Source: Treponema sp. (GTDB lineage Bacteria; Spirochaetota; Spirochaetia; Treponematales; Treponemataceae). From it: a DNA stretch of 64,000 bases. The notes beneath the pieces are model-generated. The model was not told the DNA's origin, did not search any database, and saw only the letters and a list, made by a program, of their open reading frames with translations. Shown here piece by piece: positions 52,634-60,140 of the stretch. Positions within the stretch are counted from its first letter, which is position 1, and each line of letters begins with the position of its first letter. Where the stretch lies: assembly GCA_016286535.1 (NCBI GenBank), contig JAEESZ010000003.1, positions 124,001-188,000 of the forward strand. The letters are read 5' to 3'. The position numbers and the translations under genes were made by a program.

Positions 52634-54823
52634 ATGTCTTATGAAGTAACAGCAACCCGCAGACGTCCGCAAAAATTTGATGATCTTGTAGGTCAGGAAT
52701 TTGTTGCCGAGACGCTCAAAAACTCAATCAAATTAGGAAAAATAGCACATTCCTATCTTTTTTCTGGTCCTAGAGGCTGTGGTAAAACCTCAACTGCAAG
52801 AATTCTTGCAAAGGCCCTGAACTGCGCAAAGGGACCAACAGACTGCCCCTGCGGAGAATGTGCAAACTGTCAGGAAATAACTAAAGGCTCTTCTTTAGAT
52901 GTAATAGAAATAGATGGAGCTTCAAACAATGGCGTAGAAGTTGCCCGCCAGATAAAAGATGAAGTTCTTTTTCCTCCAAGCAATAGCCGTTATAAAATAT
53001 ATATCATAGACGAAGTTCATATGCTTTCAATTTCTGCTTTTAACGCCCTGTTAAAAACAATTGAAGAGCCTCCTGCCTATGCTGTATTTATTTTTGCTAC
53101 AACAGAATTACAGAAAGTTCCCGCAACAATAAAATCCCGCTGCCAGCAGTATAATTTCCGCCTGGTAGCAATAGATAAAGTAAAGCAGTGCCTTAGCGAA
53201 GCCGCTGCAGAATTAAACATTAAGGCAGATGACGAAGCCCTTTTCTGGATTGCAAGGGAGTCTACCGGTTCCATGAGAGATGCCTACACCTTATTTGATC
53301 AGGTTGTAGCCTTCAGCGACGGTGAGATGACTTATGAAAAAATCCGGGATAAGCTTGGTCTTGTAGGCATTGACCGCCTTAATGCAATTTTTGAAAGCTG
53401 CGTACAGAATCAGAGCGAAGGTGTTATAAACCTTTTAGATGAATTCTTACAGATGGGAATTTCCATTGAACAGCTTATTTCAAACTGTGCAGACTATTTA
53501 CGTTCCCTGCTTTTAATAAAAAGCGGAATTAAAAAAGAAGCTTTACTGGGAAACAGTCCTGAACGATACAGCAGCCTTGTATTAAACAGCTGGAATCAGG
53601 TTCAGGTAGAAAGAGCCTTAAGTCTCTTTTTACAGTTATACAGAGATATCCGTTATTCTCTTTCTCCACGTTACGAGCTGGAATTAACCTTCCACCGTCT
53701 GTGTTTCCTCGGTCAGTATGTATCTAATTCAGAAGTTAAAAAGGCTATTGATGCTGCAAAAGCTCTTTTATTGAGCGCAGGCCCTGCACAAGGCACAATT
53801 TCAGCCCCGGCTTCAGCTCAGCCAGCCTTTACCAGCCCTGCACAAATGACACAGGCTTCCAGCGCCGAAAATATGTCACAGGCTCAATCACCTATGACTC
53901 AATCACCTATGGCTCAATCATCACAAAGTCAGACTTCACAGCCTCAATCATCACAGCCTGCCGCATCTTCATCCGGCCTGCCCGAAGGTATGCCCCGCTT
54001 TTCTTCATCTTTGATGGCCAGCATACAAAAAGATTCCGAAGAGGCTGGCGATGAAGAAGGAGATGAAAGCCACCCTTTTTCTAATGGCGGTTCACTGCCG
54101 CCTGAACAATCAGTGATGCAAAATGAAAACAATTCAGAACAGGTGGCACAAGTCCAGACTCCTCTTTTAAAACTGAATCTCGATGGTCAGAATCAAAACG
54201 AGACTTCTGTGTCATCATCTTTTGTACCTCTGTCTCCAACCGGTTATACAGAAAATCCTGATGATGAATCCACCTGGACAAACGTCGATGAGCCGCCAGA
54301 AGAAAGCTACTACCCCGAAGACGCCTCCTTCCAGTATTACGAAAACATGTCTGACCCGGAAGGCGGATTCGATAACAACGAATACCCGGACAACTCATAC
54401 TCAGAAGCTTCATACCCGAACAGCGCATATGCAGCAAAGCCCGGACAGGCTCAAAGCCAGCAGTTTGTAACTACTGCAGAAGGAAGAAAACTTTCCATAG
54501 GACAGCTTAGGGGACTTGTAAAGGCAGCCCTGGAAATTTCTGACAACTTTGCCGCAGCCAGCATAGACCAGACAGCTGAATGGAAATTTGCAAATGACTG
54601 CATAGAAACCAGCGTCCAGAATGATTACGATCTGCAGATTGTAAAAAAGAAGCAGATTGAAATTGAAAGGGAACTTGCTTCCATTTGCGGAAGAAAAATA
54701 AGCCTTAGCATTTGCGTTCACAGTACAAAAGTTTCTAAAGAAGAATTAGACAAAAAGTATCCCCAGCAGATAAAAGTTCTCCTGCAAACTTTCAGCGGAA
54801 CTGTTATTGCCGGACGTTCCTAA
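52634..54823 (+). CDS. dnaX: DNA polymerase III subunit gamma/tau
   Basis: DnaX is the ATPase of the clamp loader. 729 aa. Domain I has Walker A GPRGCGKTSTARI (about 45-57), a four-Cys zinc site (C64, C73, C76, C79) in CAKGPTDCPCGECANC, IIDEVHML (Walker B) and the sensor FATTELQKVPATIKSRCQQ. Domains II-III follow to about 370. A Ser/Gln/Pro/acidic low-complexity linker (about 385-610) with QSPM and SSQPQ repeats separates these from a C-terminal domain of about 110 residues. I see no slippery heptamer for a short gamma form. ybaB and recR follow, the usual dnaX-ybaB-recR order. Confidence 0.96.
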   Translation: MSYEVTATRRRPQKFDDLVGQEFVAETLKNSIKLGKIAHSYLFSGPRGCGKTSTARILAKALNCAKGPTDCPCGECANCQEITKGSSLDVIEIDGASNNGVEVARQIKDEVLFPPSNSRYKIYIIDEVHMLSISAFNALLKTIEEPPAYAVFIFATTELQKVPATIKSRCQQYNFRLVAIDKVKQCLSEAAAELNIKADDEALFWIARESTGSMRDAYTLFDQVVAFSDGEMTYEKIRDKLGLVGIDRLNAIFESCVQNQSEGVINLLDEFLQMGISIEQLISNCADYLRSLLLIKSGIKKEALLGNSPERYSSLVLNSWNQVQVERALSLFLQLYRDIRYSLSPRYELELTFHRLCFLGQYVSNSEVKKAIDAAKALLLSAGPAQGTISAPASAQPAFTSPAQMTQASSAENMSQAQSPMTQSPMAQSSQSQTSQPQSSQPAASSSGLPEGMPRFSSSLMASIQKDSEEAGDEEGDESHPFSNGGSLPPEQSVMQNENNSEQVAQVQTPLLKLNLDGQNQNETSVSSSFVPLSPTGYTENPDDESTWTNVDEPPEESYYPEDASFQYYENMSDPEGGFDNNEYPDNSYSEASYPNSAYAAKPGQAQSQQFVTTAEGRKLSIGQLRGLVKAALEISDNFAAASIDQTAEWKFANDCIETSVQNDYDLQIVKKKQIEIERELASICGRKISLSICVHSTKVSKEELDKKYPQQIKVLLQTFSGTVIAGRS

Positions 54824-54852
54824 AATATATTATCTTTAATACGAGGTGAATT

Positions 54853-55164
54853 ATGAATCCATTTGATTTTCTTAAAAATACACAGGCCATAAAAGAACAG
54901 AGTCAGAAGTTCCAGGAAGAACTTGAACAGATTACTGCAGAAGGTTCTTCGGGCGGAAGAATGGTTACAATCACAATGAACGGCCGTTTTGAAATGAAGG
55001 GCATAAAACTGGATCCTATCTGCGTAGACAACAGAGATGTAAAAATGCTTGAAGATTTAATTGTTGCTGCCCACAATAATGCAATTCAGAATGTTCAGGA
55101 ACAGATAAAAAATAAATCCTCTTCTTTGTTAGGCGGTCTTGATTTAGGCTCACTGGGACTTTAA
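54853..55164 (+). CDS. ybaB: YbaB/EbfC nucleoid-associated protein
   Basis: A 103-aa DNA-binding dimer with tweezer-like helices; its usual place between dnaX and recR is kept. Seen: MNPFDFLKNTQAIKEQSQKF, then VTITMNGRFEMKGIKLDP (central strands) and LEDLIVAAHNNAIQNVQEQI. The C-terminus LGGLDLGSLGL is near the end of an 18-nt duplication that runs into the recR leader. GAGGTGA lies just before the ATG. Confidence 0.95.
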   Translation: MNPFDFLKNTQAIKEQSQKFQEELEQITAEGSSGGRMVTITMNGRFEMKGIKLDPICVDNRDVKMLEDLIVAAHNNAIQNVQEQIKNKSSSLLGGLDLGSLGL

Positions 55165-55188
55165 TCATAACTGGGACTTTAAACACAT

Positions 55189-55788
55189 ATGAACGCATTT
55201 GATGAACTTACCAATAACTTTTCTAAACTTCCCGGCATAGGAAAAAAATCTGCCATCCGTATGGTCAACTGGCTTTTAAAACAGGATTCAGAATATGTTA
55301 AAAAATTTGCCAGAAACATAAACGACATTCAGGACAAAATTAAGCCCTGCAGCATCTGCGGAACCTGGACAGAAAGCGACCCCTGCCCTATCTGCACAAA
55401 TCCCTTACGTTCTTCAAATCAAATTTGCGTTGTTGAACAACCCCAGGACGTTTCTACAATTGAAGCCTACGGTGAATACAAGGGCCTTTACCACGTTTTA
55501 GGAGGTCTGATTAAACCTCTGGAAGGCATCGGACCTTCACAGCTTTCTATAAGTCAGCTTTTAAGCAGAATAAGGGAAGGAAATATAACTGAAGTAATAA
55601 TTGCTACAAATCCTACTGTAGAAGGCGATACCACAGCCCTTTACATAAACAAGGCTATAAGTGAATTAAACAGGGGAGATTCTTTAAAGGTAACAAGACT
55701 TGCCACAGGAATTCCTGTTGGAGGCGACTTAGAGTACATTGATAAAAGAACCCTAAGCCTTAGCTTCCGTGGCAGAAGTGAATTTTAG
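55189..55788 (+). CDS. recR: Recombination mediator RecR
   Basis: RecR with RecO/RecF loads RecA at single-strand gaps. 199 aa. The helix-hairpin-helix is LPGIGKKSAIRM (about 14-25), four zinc cysteines are in CSICGTWTESDPCPIC (about 57-72), and the Toprim domain has ICVVEQPQDVSTIEAYGEYKGLYHVLGG and ATNPTVEGDTTALYI. The ATG at 55189 lacks a clear ribosome binding site, and the leader is part of an 18-nt duplication of the end of ybaB, 24 nt upstream. Confidence 0.95.
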   Translation: MNAFDELTNNFSKLPGIGKKSAIRMVNWLLKQDSEYVKKFARNINDIQDKIKPCSICGTWTESDPCPICTNPLRSSNQICVVEQPQDVSTIEAYGEYKGLYHVLGGLIKPLEGIGPSQLSISQLLSRIREGNITEVIIATNPTVEGDTTALYINKAISELNRGDSLKVTRLATGIPVGGDLEYIDKRTLSLSFRGRSEF

Positions 55789-55814
55789 TTTTTTAAGGCA
55801 GCTTTATTTCTGCT

Positions 55815-56228
55815 TTATTTCTGCTCCGGCATGGTTGCAAGCAGAGCCTTGTAAAATTCAGGGAAGGCCTTTTCAAGAACAACTGGTCTTCCGTTCTTAT
55901 CTAAGAAGCAGTGAGTACTGTTTCCTGTAAAAACAATTTCCCCTTTACAAGTCATTTCGTAACCGATTACCAGTTTAAAGGCAGAACATTTTATTGCAAA
56001 AACTTTAACTGTAATTTCGTCAGGGAAGGTTGTAGATTTTTTAAAAGCACAGTCAATTGCAATTACCGGAGAGCCAACACCTTCTGCTTCCATTTTTTCG
56101 TAACCAAAACCAAGCTGTTCCATAAAATCAACGCGGGCTTCTTCCATAAAGCGAATGTAGTTTGAATGATGTGTCAAACCCATTTTGTCTGTTTCGTAAT
56201 AATTTACTTTGTGAACATAATCTTTCAT
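55815..56228 (-). CDS. Acyl-CoA thioesterase, YbgC-like hotdog protein
   Basis: 137 aa, 4-hydroxybenzoyl-CoA thioesterase-type hotdog fold. The active-site region is YYETDKMGLTHHSNYIRFME, with the catalytic Asp in the first loop. The family hydrolyses acyl-CoA, and YbgC acts in the envelope (Tol-Pal) context in other bacteria; that system is not nearby here. A TTGACA lies about 35 nt upstream with an imperfect -10 close to the ATG, so a short or absent leader is likely. Confidence 0.85.
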   Translation of the reverse strand: MKDYVHKVNYYETDKMGLTHHSNYIRFMEEARVDFMEQLGFGYEKMEAEGVGSPVIAIDCAFKKSTTFPDEITVKVFAIKCSAFKLVIGYEMTCKGEIVFTGNSTHCFLDKNGRPVVLEKAFPEFYKALLATMPEQK

Positions 56229-56333
56229 AATGATTTTATTGTGACAATTTTCAGTTTTTTGTCAAGTAAACTTCCGCCCTGAGATTTATTTTTTTATCTA
56301 AGGTTTCTTTTTTTCAGACCGAAAAGTATCGAA

Positions 56334-56362
56334 TTGACTTATTCATACTGTAGCACTATAGT
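56334..56362 (+). promoter_or_regulatory. Promoter of the small outer-membrane protein gene
   Basis: TTGACT (56334-56339), a 17-nt spacer and TATAGT (56357-56362), near consensus. The start at 56408 is 45 nt downstream, with AGGAG just before it: an ordinary leadered promoter, in contrast to many others here. Confidence 0.7.
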
Positions 56363-56407
56363 TATTTATAACAACAAGTTATAATTAAAAAAACACAGGA
56401 GAAATTT

Positions 56408-56968
56408 ATGCTTAAAAAAACTAAAATTCTTTTAATTTCAATTGCAATGCTTATTATGGGAAGCGCAGCTCTTCATGCAAATCCTTTGGAATATAAAAAC
56501 GCAATAGGTATTTACGGCATGTTCGGATTTTCTAACAGTGGACTTCAATACCAGAGATGGTTTAATGACAGAATTGGTCTTCAGTCTCAGGTTCTTGCCT
56601 GGTATGAATCTGGTAGAAACCAGTATGATGATCCTGAATATGAGTTTGCCTTAAATACACAGCTGCTTTTCAGCCTTTTTAAAACAAACTTTGGAGAAAA
56701 ATCCGGAACAAATCTTTATGCATGGGGTTTACTGGGTTACTATCTTTATAATACCACAGACTATGTCGACGGTTCTTCTTTAGGAGTATATAGCATCAGA
56801 ATAACAGAAAGTATCTGCAATAACTTTGTTTTTGGTGCAGGCTTTGGCTTTGACGTTATGTTCTGGGATCATCTTTCGGTTCCATTTGAGTTTGGTTTTG
56901 CAGGACAGATGCCTCACGAAACAAGAATCAGCCTTACTGCTGCAACCGGTATCCGCTATCGATTCTAG
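56408..56968 (+). CDS. Small outer-membrane beta-barrel protein
   Basis: 186 aa. A signal peptide of about 25 residues ends near LHAN. The mature part alternates aromatic and polar residues in about eight strands (for example LQYQRWFNDRIGLQSQVLAWYES and NLYAWGLLGYYLYN) and ends GIRYRF, with the terminal Phe typical of barrels. It resembles OmpA- or PagL-sized barrels, but no specific function can be named. AGGAG lies 8 nt before the ATG. The last 35 nt overlap the convergent M15 peptidase gene. Confidence 0.72.
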   Translation: MLKKTKILLISIAMLIMGSAALHANPLEYKNAIGIYGMFGFSNSGLQYQRWFNDRIGLQSQVLAWYESGRNQYDDPEYEFALNTQLLFSLFKTNFGEKSGTNLYAWGLLGYYLYNTTDYVDGSSLGVYSIRITESICNNFVFGAGFGFDVMFWDHLSVPFEFGFAGQMPHETRISLTAATGIRYRF

Positions 56969-57905
56969 AAAAATTAATCAGCTCGGGATGATATTCAAAA
57001 TGCATATTGTCCCAGATGAGCCATTTTCCACCCCAAATAAAGCCTTCTTCTTCAAAGGCCTCTATAACCTTCTGGGGTGGCATCCACCTTTGCGAAAGCG
57101 GAGTCAACATCCACTTATCGCCACTCTTATCTTTTGCCCAGCTCCAGTAAACATCTTTTCCACCATAACGCTTAGGAAGCAGATCCAGGGCAATTCCAAG
57201 ACTATGAAAGGATTTTCTGTTAGTATTTGCAATTTCCCGCCAGTAATAGGCATCGCAGCTTTTTAGTCCGTCAACAAAATCTTTTACTTCATTATCGCTT
57301 TTTGAAAGCAAAAGGATTTTATCTTCAACCTTTTTTAAGGGAGCCTTAATTCTTTCGTGTACATTCAATCTTTTGCCAAGAAAACTTGCTTTTACAATGT
57401 GTTTTTCAAGGCTCAGCTGATTCTGACTGCTGTAGATAAAGTCAAAAAAGAACATGGGAGTTCCACGGTCGCTCTTTCGATTTTCATTTGAGCCGAATTT
57501 TGTCAGGGCTTCAATTTCTTCCTGAGTAAAAGTAGCAGGATCCTTTAGTGGACTCTTGTAATCGTAGTGATATAAGAGAGTCCAGTACTTATCTTTATTT
57601 TCAAGTTCAGAAAAAGGCAGCAGGGAACCATTACACCAGTAAAAATCAGAAGATATACTTTCTTCTTCCCCGGGAAGTTCTACAGTAATCTTCCATTCAT
57701 TCACTTCTTCATCATACTGACTTGTAAAAAGCAGGTCCGGATAAGATTCCTTAAAAACCTTTAACAATTCTGGTTCAGAAGGTCTTTTCTTTGAGGCTGC
57801 CAGCTCCTGCCTGGAAGCTGGTAAAGCGGCTTTTTTAGAGCAGGCGCTAAAAAGAGGAATAAAAAGAAATATTAAAAATGATTTTTTTACAATCTGAAGC
57901 TTCAC
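56934..57905 (-). CDS. M15-type D-Ala-D-Ala carboxypeptidase-like lipoprotein
   Basis: 323 aa from GTG 57905. An in-frame ATG at 57944 would add 13 residues before the signal peptide. The GTG gives MKLQIVKKSFLIFLFIPLFS followed by AC, a proper lipoprotein signal, and lies 7 nt after an extended -10 box (TGCTATAAT, complement of 57913-57921). Zinc-site motifs of the VanY/M15 family are near the C-terminus: SFHSLGIALDLLP (His and Asp) and WDNMHFEYHPE (His). It probably trims peptidoglycan stem peptides or acts in endopeptidase cleavage. It overlaps the barrel gene by 35 nt, antisense. Confidence 0.8.
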   Translation of the reverse strand: MKLQIVKKSFLIFLFIPLFSACSKKAALPASRQELAASKKRPSEPELLKVFKESYPDLLFTSQYDEEVNEWKITVELPGEEESISSDFYWCNGSLLPFSELENKDKYWTLLYHYDYKSPLKDPATFTQEEIEALTKFGSNENRKSDRGTPMFFFDFIYSSQNQLSLEKHIVKASFLGKRLNVHERIKAPLKKVEDKILLLSKSDNEVKDFVDGLKSCDAYYWREIANTNRKSFHSLGIALDLLPKRYGGKDVYWSWAKDKSGDKWMLTPLSQRWMPPQKVIEAFEEEGFIWGGKWLIWDNMHFEYHPELINFSRIDSGYRLQQ

Positions 57906-57992
57906 ATTTTGGATTATAGCACAAATAATTGATAATCTCGCCATAAATCAGTAAAATATTTTATACAAAAAAAAGGCACACAGGAGTCCGCT

Positions 57993-60083
57993 ATGTCATA
58001 TGTAAACCTACCTGATTTATTTGGAAGTTATGTTTTTAATCAAACCACAATGAAAAAAATGCTGCCGCCAAAAACCTTCCAGGCCTTAAAACTGACCATG
58101 GAAAACGGAACCCCACTTGATCTTGAAGCTGCAAATCAGATTGCAGATGCAATGAAAAACTGGGCAATTAAACTGGGAGCAACCCACTATTCACACTGGT
58201 TCCAGCCACTTACAGGCATTACAGCAGAAAAACATGATTCCTTCCTGACTCCTGCAGAAGAAGGCAAAATCATTATGAGCTTTAGTGGAAAAGAGCTTAT
58301 AAAAGGTGAACCGGATGCATCTTCTTTCCCTAACGGAGGTAAACGTTCCACTTTCGAAGCCCGTGGCTACACAGTCTGGGATCCAACCTCTTATCCTTTT
58401 GTAAAAGATCACACCTTATGTATTCCAACAGCCTTCTGTTCTTATAACGGAGAAGCCTTAGACAAAAAAACTCCTCTCCTCCGTTCTATGGAAGCTATAA
58501 ACGAACAGAGTCTTCGTATATTAAAACTCTTTGGCAATAAGGCTAAGCACGTTACTACAACCATGGGCCCTGAACAGGAATACTTTTTAGTAGATGAAGC
58601 AATTTATCGTAAGCGCAAGGACTTAAAAATGTGCGGACGAACCCTCTTTGGTGCCCGCCCTGTAAAAGGTCAGGAAATGGATGACCAGTACTTTGCCGCA
58701 ATTAAACCACGTGTTATTGAATACATGGAAGACTTAAATGGTGAACTGTGGAAGCTTGGTATTTATGCAAAAACAGAACACAACGAAGCCGCTCCTGCCC
58801 AGCATGAAATGGCTCCAATCTTTACAACAAGTAACCTTGCCGCTGACCAGAACCAGCTTACAATGGAAATTATGAAAAAGGTTGCCCGCAGACACGGACT
58901 TATCTGCCTTTTACACGAAAAACCATTTGCCGGAGTAAACGGAAGCGGTAAACATAACAACTGGTCAATTGCCACAGACCTGGGAGAAAATCTTTTTGCA
59001 CCGGGAAAAACCCCACGCGACAATGCCCAGTTCCTTTTATTCCTTACTGCAGTAATTAAGGCAGTAGATGATAACCAGGATTTACTCCGCTACTCGGTAG
59101 CCTCTGCCGGAAACGATCATCGTCTTGGAGCTAACGAGGCCCCACCTGCCATAATGTCAATTTACGTTGGCGACGAACTTGACGCCATCTTAAAGGCAAT
59201 AAAAGACGGCACCGACTATAGTGGAAAAACTGGCGGAAAAATGACTATTGGAGCAGATGTTCTTCCTCCAATTCCAAAGGATTCCACAGACCGAAACAGA
59301 ACTTCCCCATTTGCCTTTACAGGAAACCGTTTTGAGTTCCGTTCGGTAGGAAGTGCCCTTTCAATCAGTGGTCCAAACACCATTTTGAATGCCATCCTTG
59401 CAGACACCTTAAGAGCCTTTGCAGATGAACTTGAAAAGTCAGAAAACTTTTCTTCAGACCTTGATAAACTTATTAAAAGAGAAATTACTGCCCACTGGCG
59501 CATTCTCTTTAACGGCAACGGCTATGGTGAAGAATGGATTAAAGAAGCTGAAGAAAGAGGCTTAAAGAACTACCGCACTACACCAAAGGCAATTGAGCAC
59601 TATCTTGACCAGAAAAATATTGACCTCTTTACCAGAATGGGCATTTACACCCCTGAAGAAATGAAGAGCCATTATGATATCAAACTTGAAAAATACTGTC
59701 AGGTTTTGAATATTGAAGCAAACACAATGCTCGAGATGGTTCATAAAGATATCATACCTGCAGCCTTTAAGTATATGAATGTACTTGCTGATACAGAGTT
59801 CAAAATGCAGAGAGTATTCAATCTTTGCGATGCAGGCTTAAAGCTGATGGAAAAACTTAATAACCTTATAAATGAACTTTCCAACAAGGCTGACGAGCTT
59901 GCTAAAAAGCACGAAGAAACAAAGAATATCGAAAGTCTTATGCAGAGGGCTCATGCTTATGCAAAGGTAGTTATTCCTGCTATGGAAGAAGTTCGTAAAA
60001 CTGCTGATTCTATAGAAGTGCTTCTGGGAGAGGAATACAAACCATTCCCTACCTACGAAGATTTACTTTACAGCGTTCAATAA
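57993..60083 (+). CDS. glnN: Glutamine synthetase type III
   Basis: GSIII makes glutamine from glutamate and ammonia in an ATP-dependent reaction. 696 aa, standard for type III and much longer than GSI. Motifs: LGATHYSHWFQPLTG, TTMGPEQEYFLVD, EHNEAAPAQHEMAPI, FAGVNGSGKHNNWSI and GNRFEFRSVGSA. AGGAG lies 6-7 nt before the ATG, and the gene is divergent from the M15 peptidase. It ends at a clear terminator. The tandem P-II protein at 46 kb is a possible but unproven nitrogen-state link. Confidence 0.96.
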   Translation: MSYVNLPDLFGSYVFNQTTMKKMLPPKTFQALKLTMENGTPLDLEAANQIADAMKNWAIKLGATHYSHWFQPLTGITAEKHDSFLTPAEEGKIIMSFSGKELIKGEPDASSFPNGGKRSTFEARGYTVWDPTSYPFVKDHTLCIPTAFCSYNGEALDKKTPLLRSMEAINEQSLRILKLFGNKAKHVTTTMGPEQEYFLVDEAIYRKRKDLKMCGRTLFGARPVKGQEMDDQYFAAIKPRVIEYMEDLNGELWKLGIYAKTEHNEAAPAQHEMAPIFTTSNLAADQNQLTMEIMKKVARRHGLICLLHEKPFAGVNGSGKHNNWSIATDLGENLFAPGKTPRDNAQFLLFLTAVIKAVDDNQDLLRYSVASAGNDHRLGANEAPPAIMSIYVGDELDAILKAIKDGTDYSGKTGGKMTIGADVLPPIPKDSTDRNRTSPFAFTGNRFEFRSVGSALSISGPNTILNAILADTLRAFADELEKSENFSSDLDKLIKREITAHWRILFNGNGYGEEWIKEAEERGLKNYRTTPKAIEHYLDQKNIDLFTRMGIYTPEEMKSHYDIKLEKYCQVLNIEANTMLEMVHKDIIPAAFKYMNVLADTEFKMQRVFNLCDAGLKLMEKLNNLINELSNKADELAKKHEETKNIESLMQRAHAYAKVVIPAMEEVRKTADSIEVLLGEEYKPFPTYEDLLYSVQ

Positions 60084-60103
60084 ATAGACCTGTTTTAAAA
60101 GTA

Positions 60104-60137
60104 AAAGGCCGGCCTTCAGGTAAAGCCGGCTTTTTTT
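60104..60137 (+). terminator. Terminator after glnN, shared with the convergent gene
   Basis: Two GCCGGC copies (60108-60113 and 60125-60130) pair with flanking AAG/CTT bases; a T tract follows on the plus strand (60130-60137). The minus strand also has T-rich sequence beyond, so it may serve both converging genes. Confidence 0.8.
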
Positions 60138-60140
60138 ATG

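Noticed and set aside
53735..53745. A-rich run TTAAAAAGG in dnaX as a programmed frameshift site
   Set aside because: In the reading frame it does not form an X XXY YYZ heptamer, and no stem-loop follows closely.
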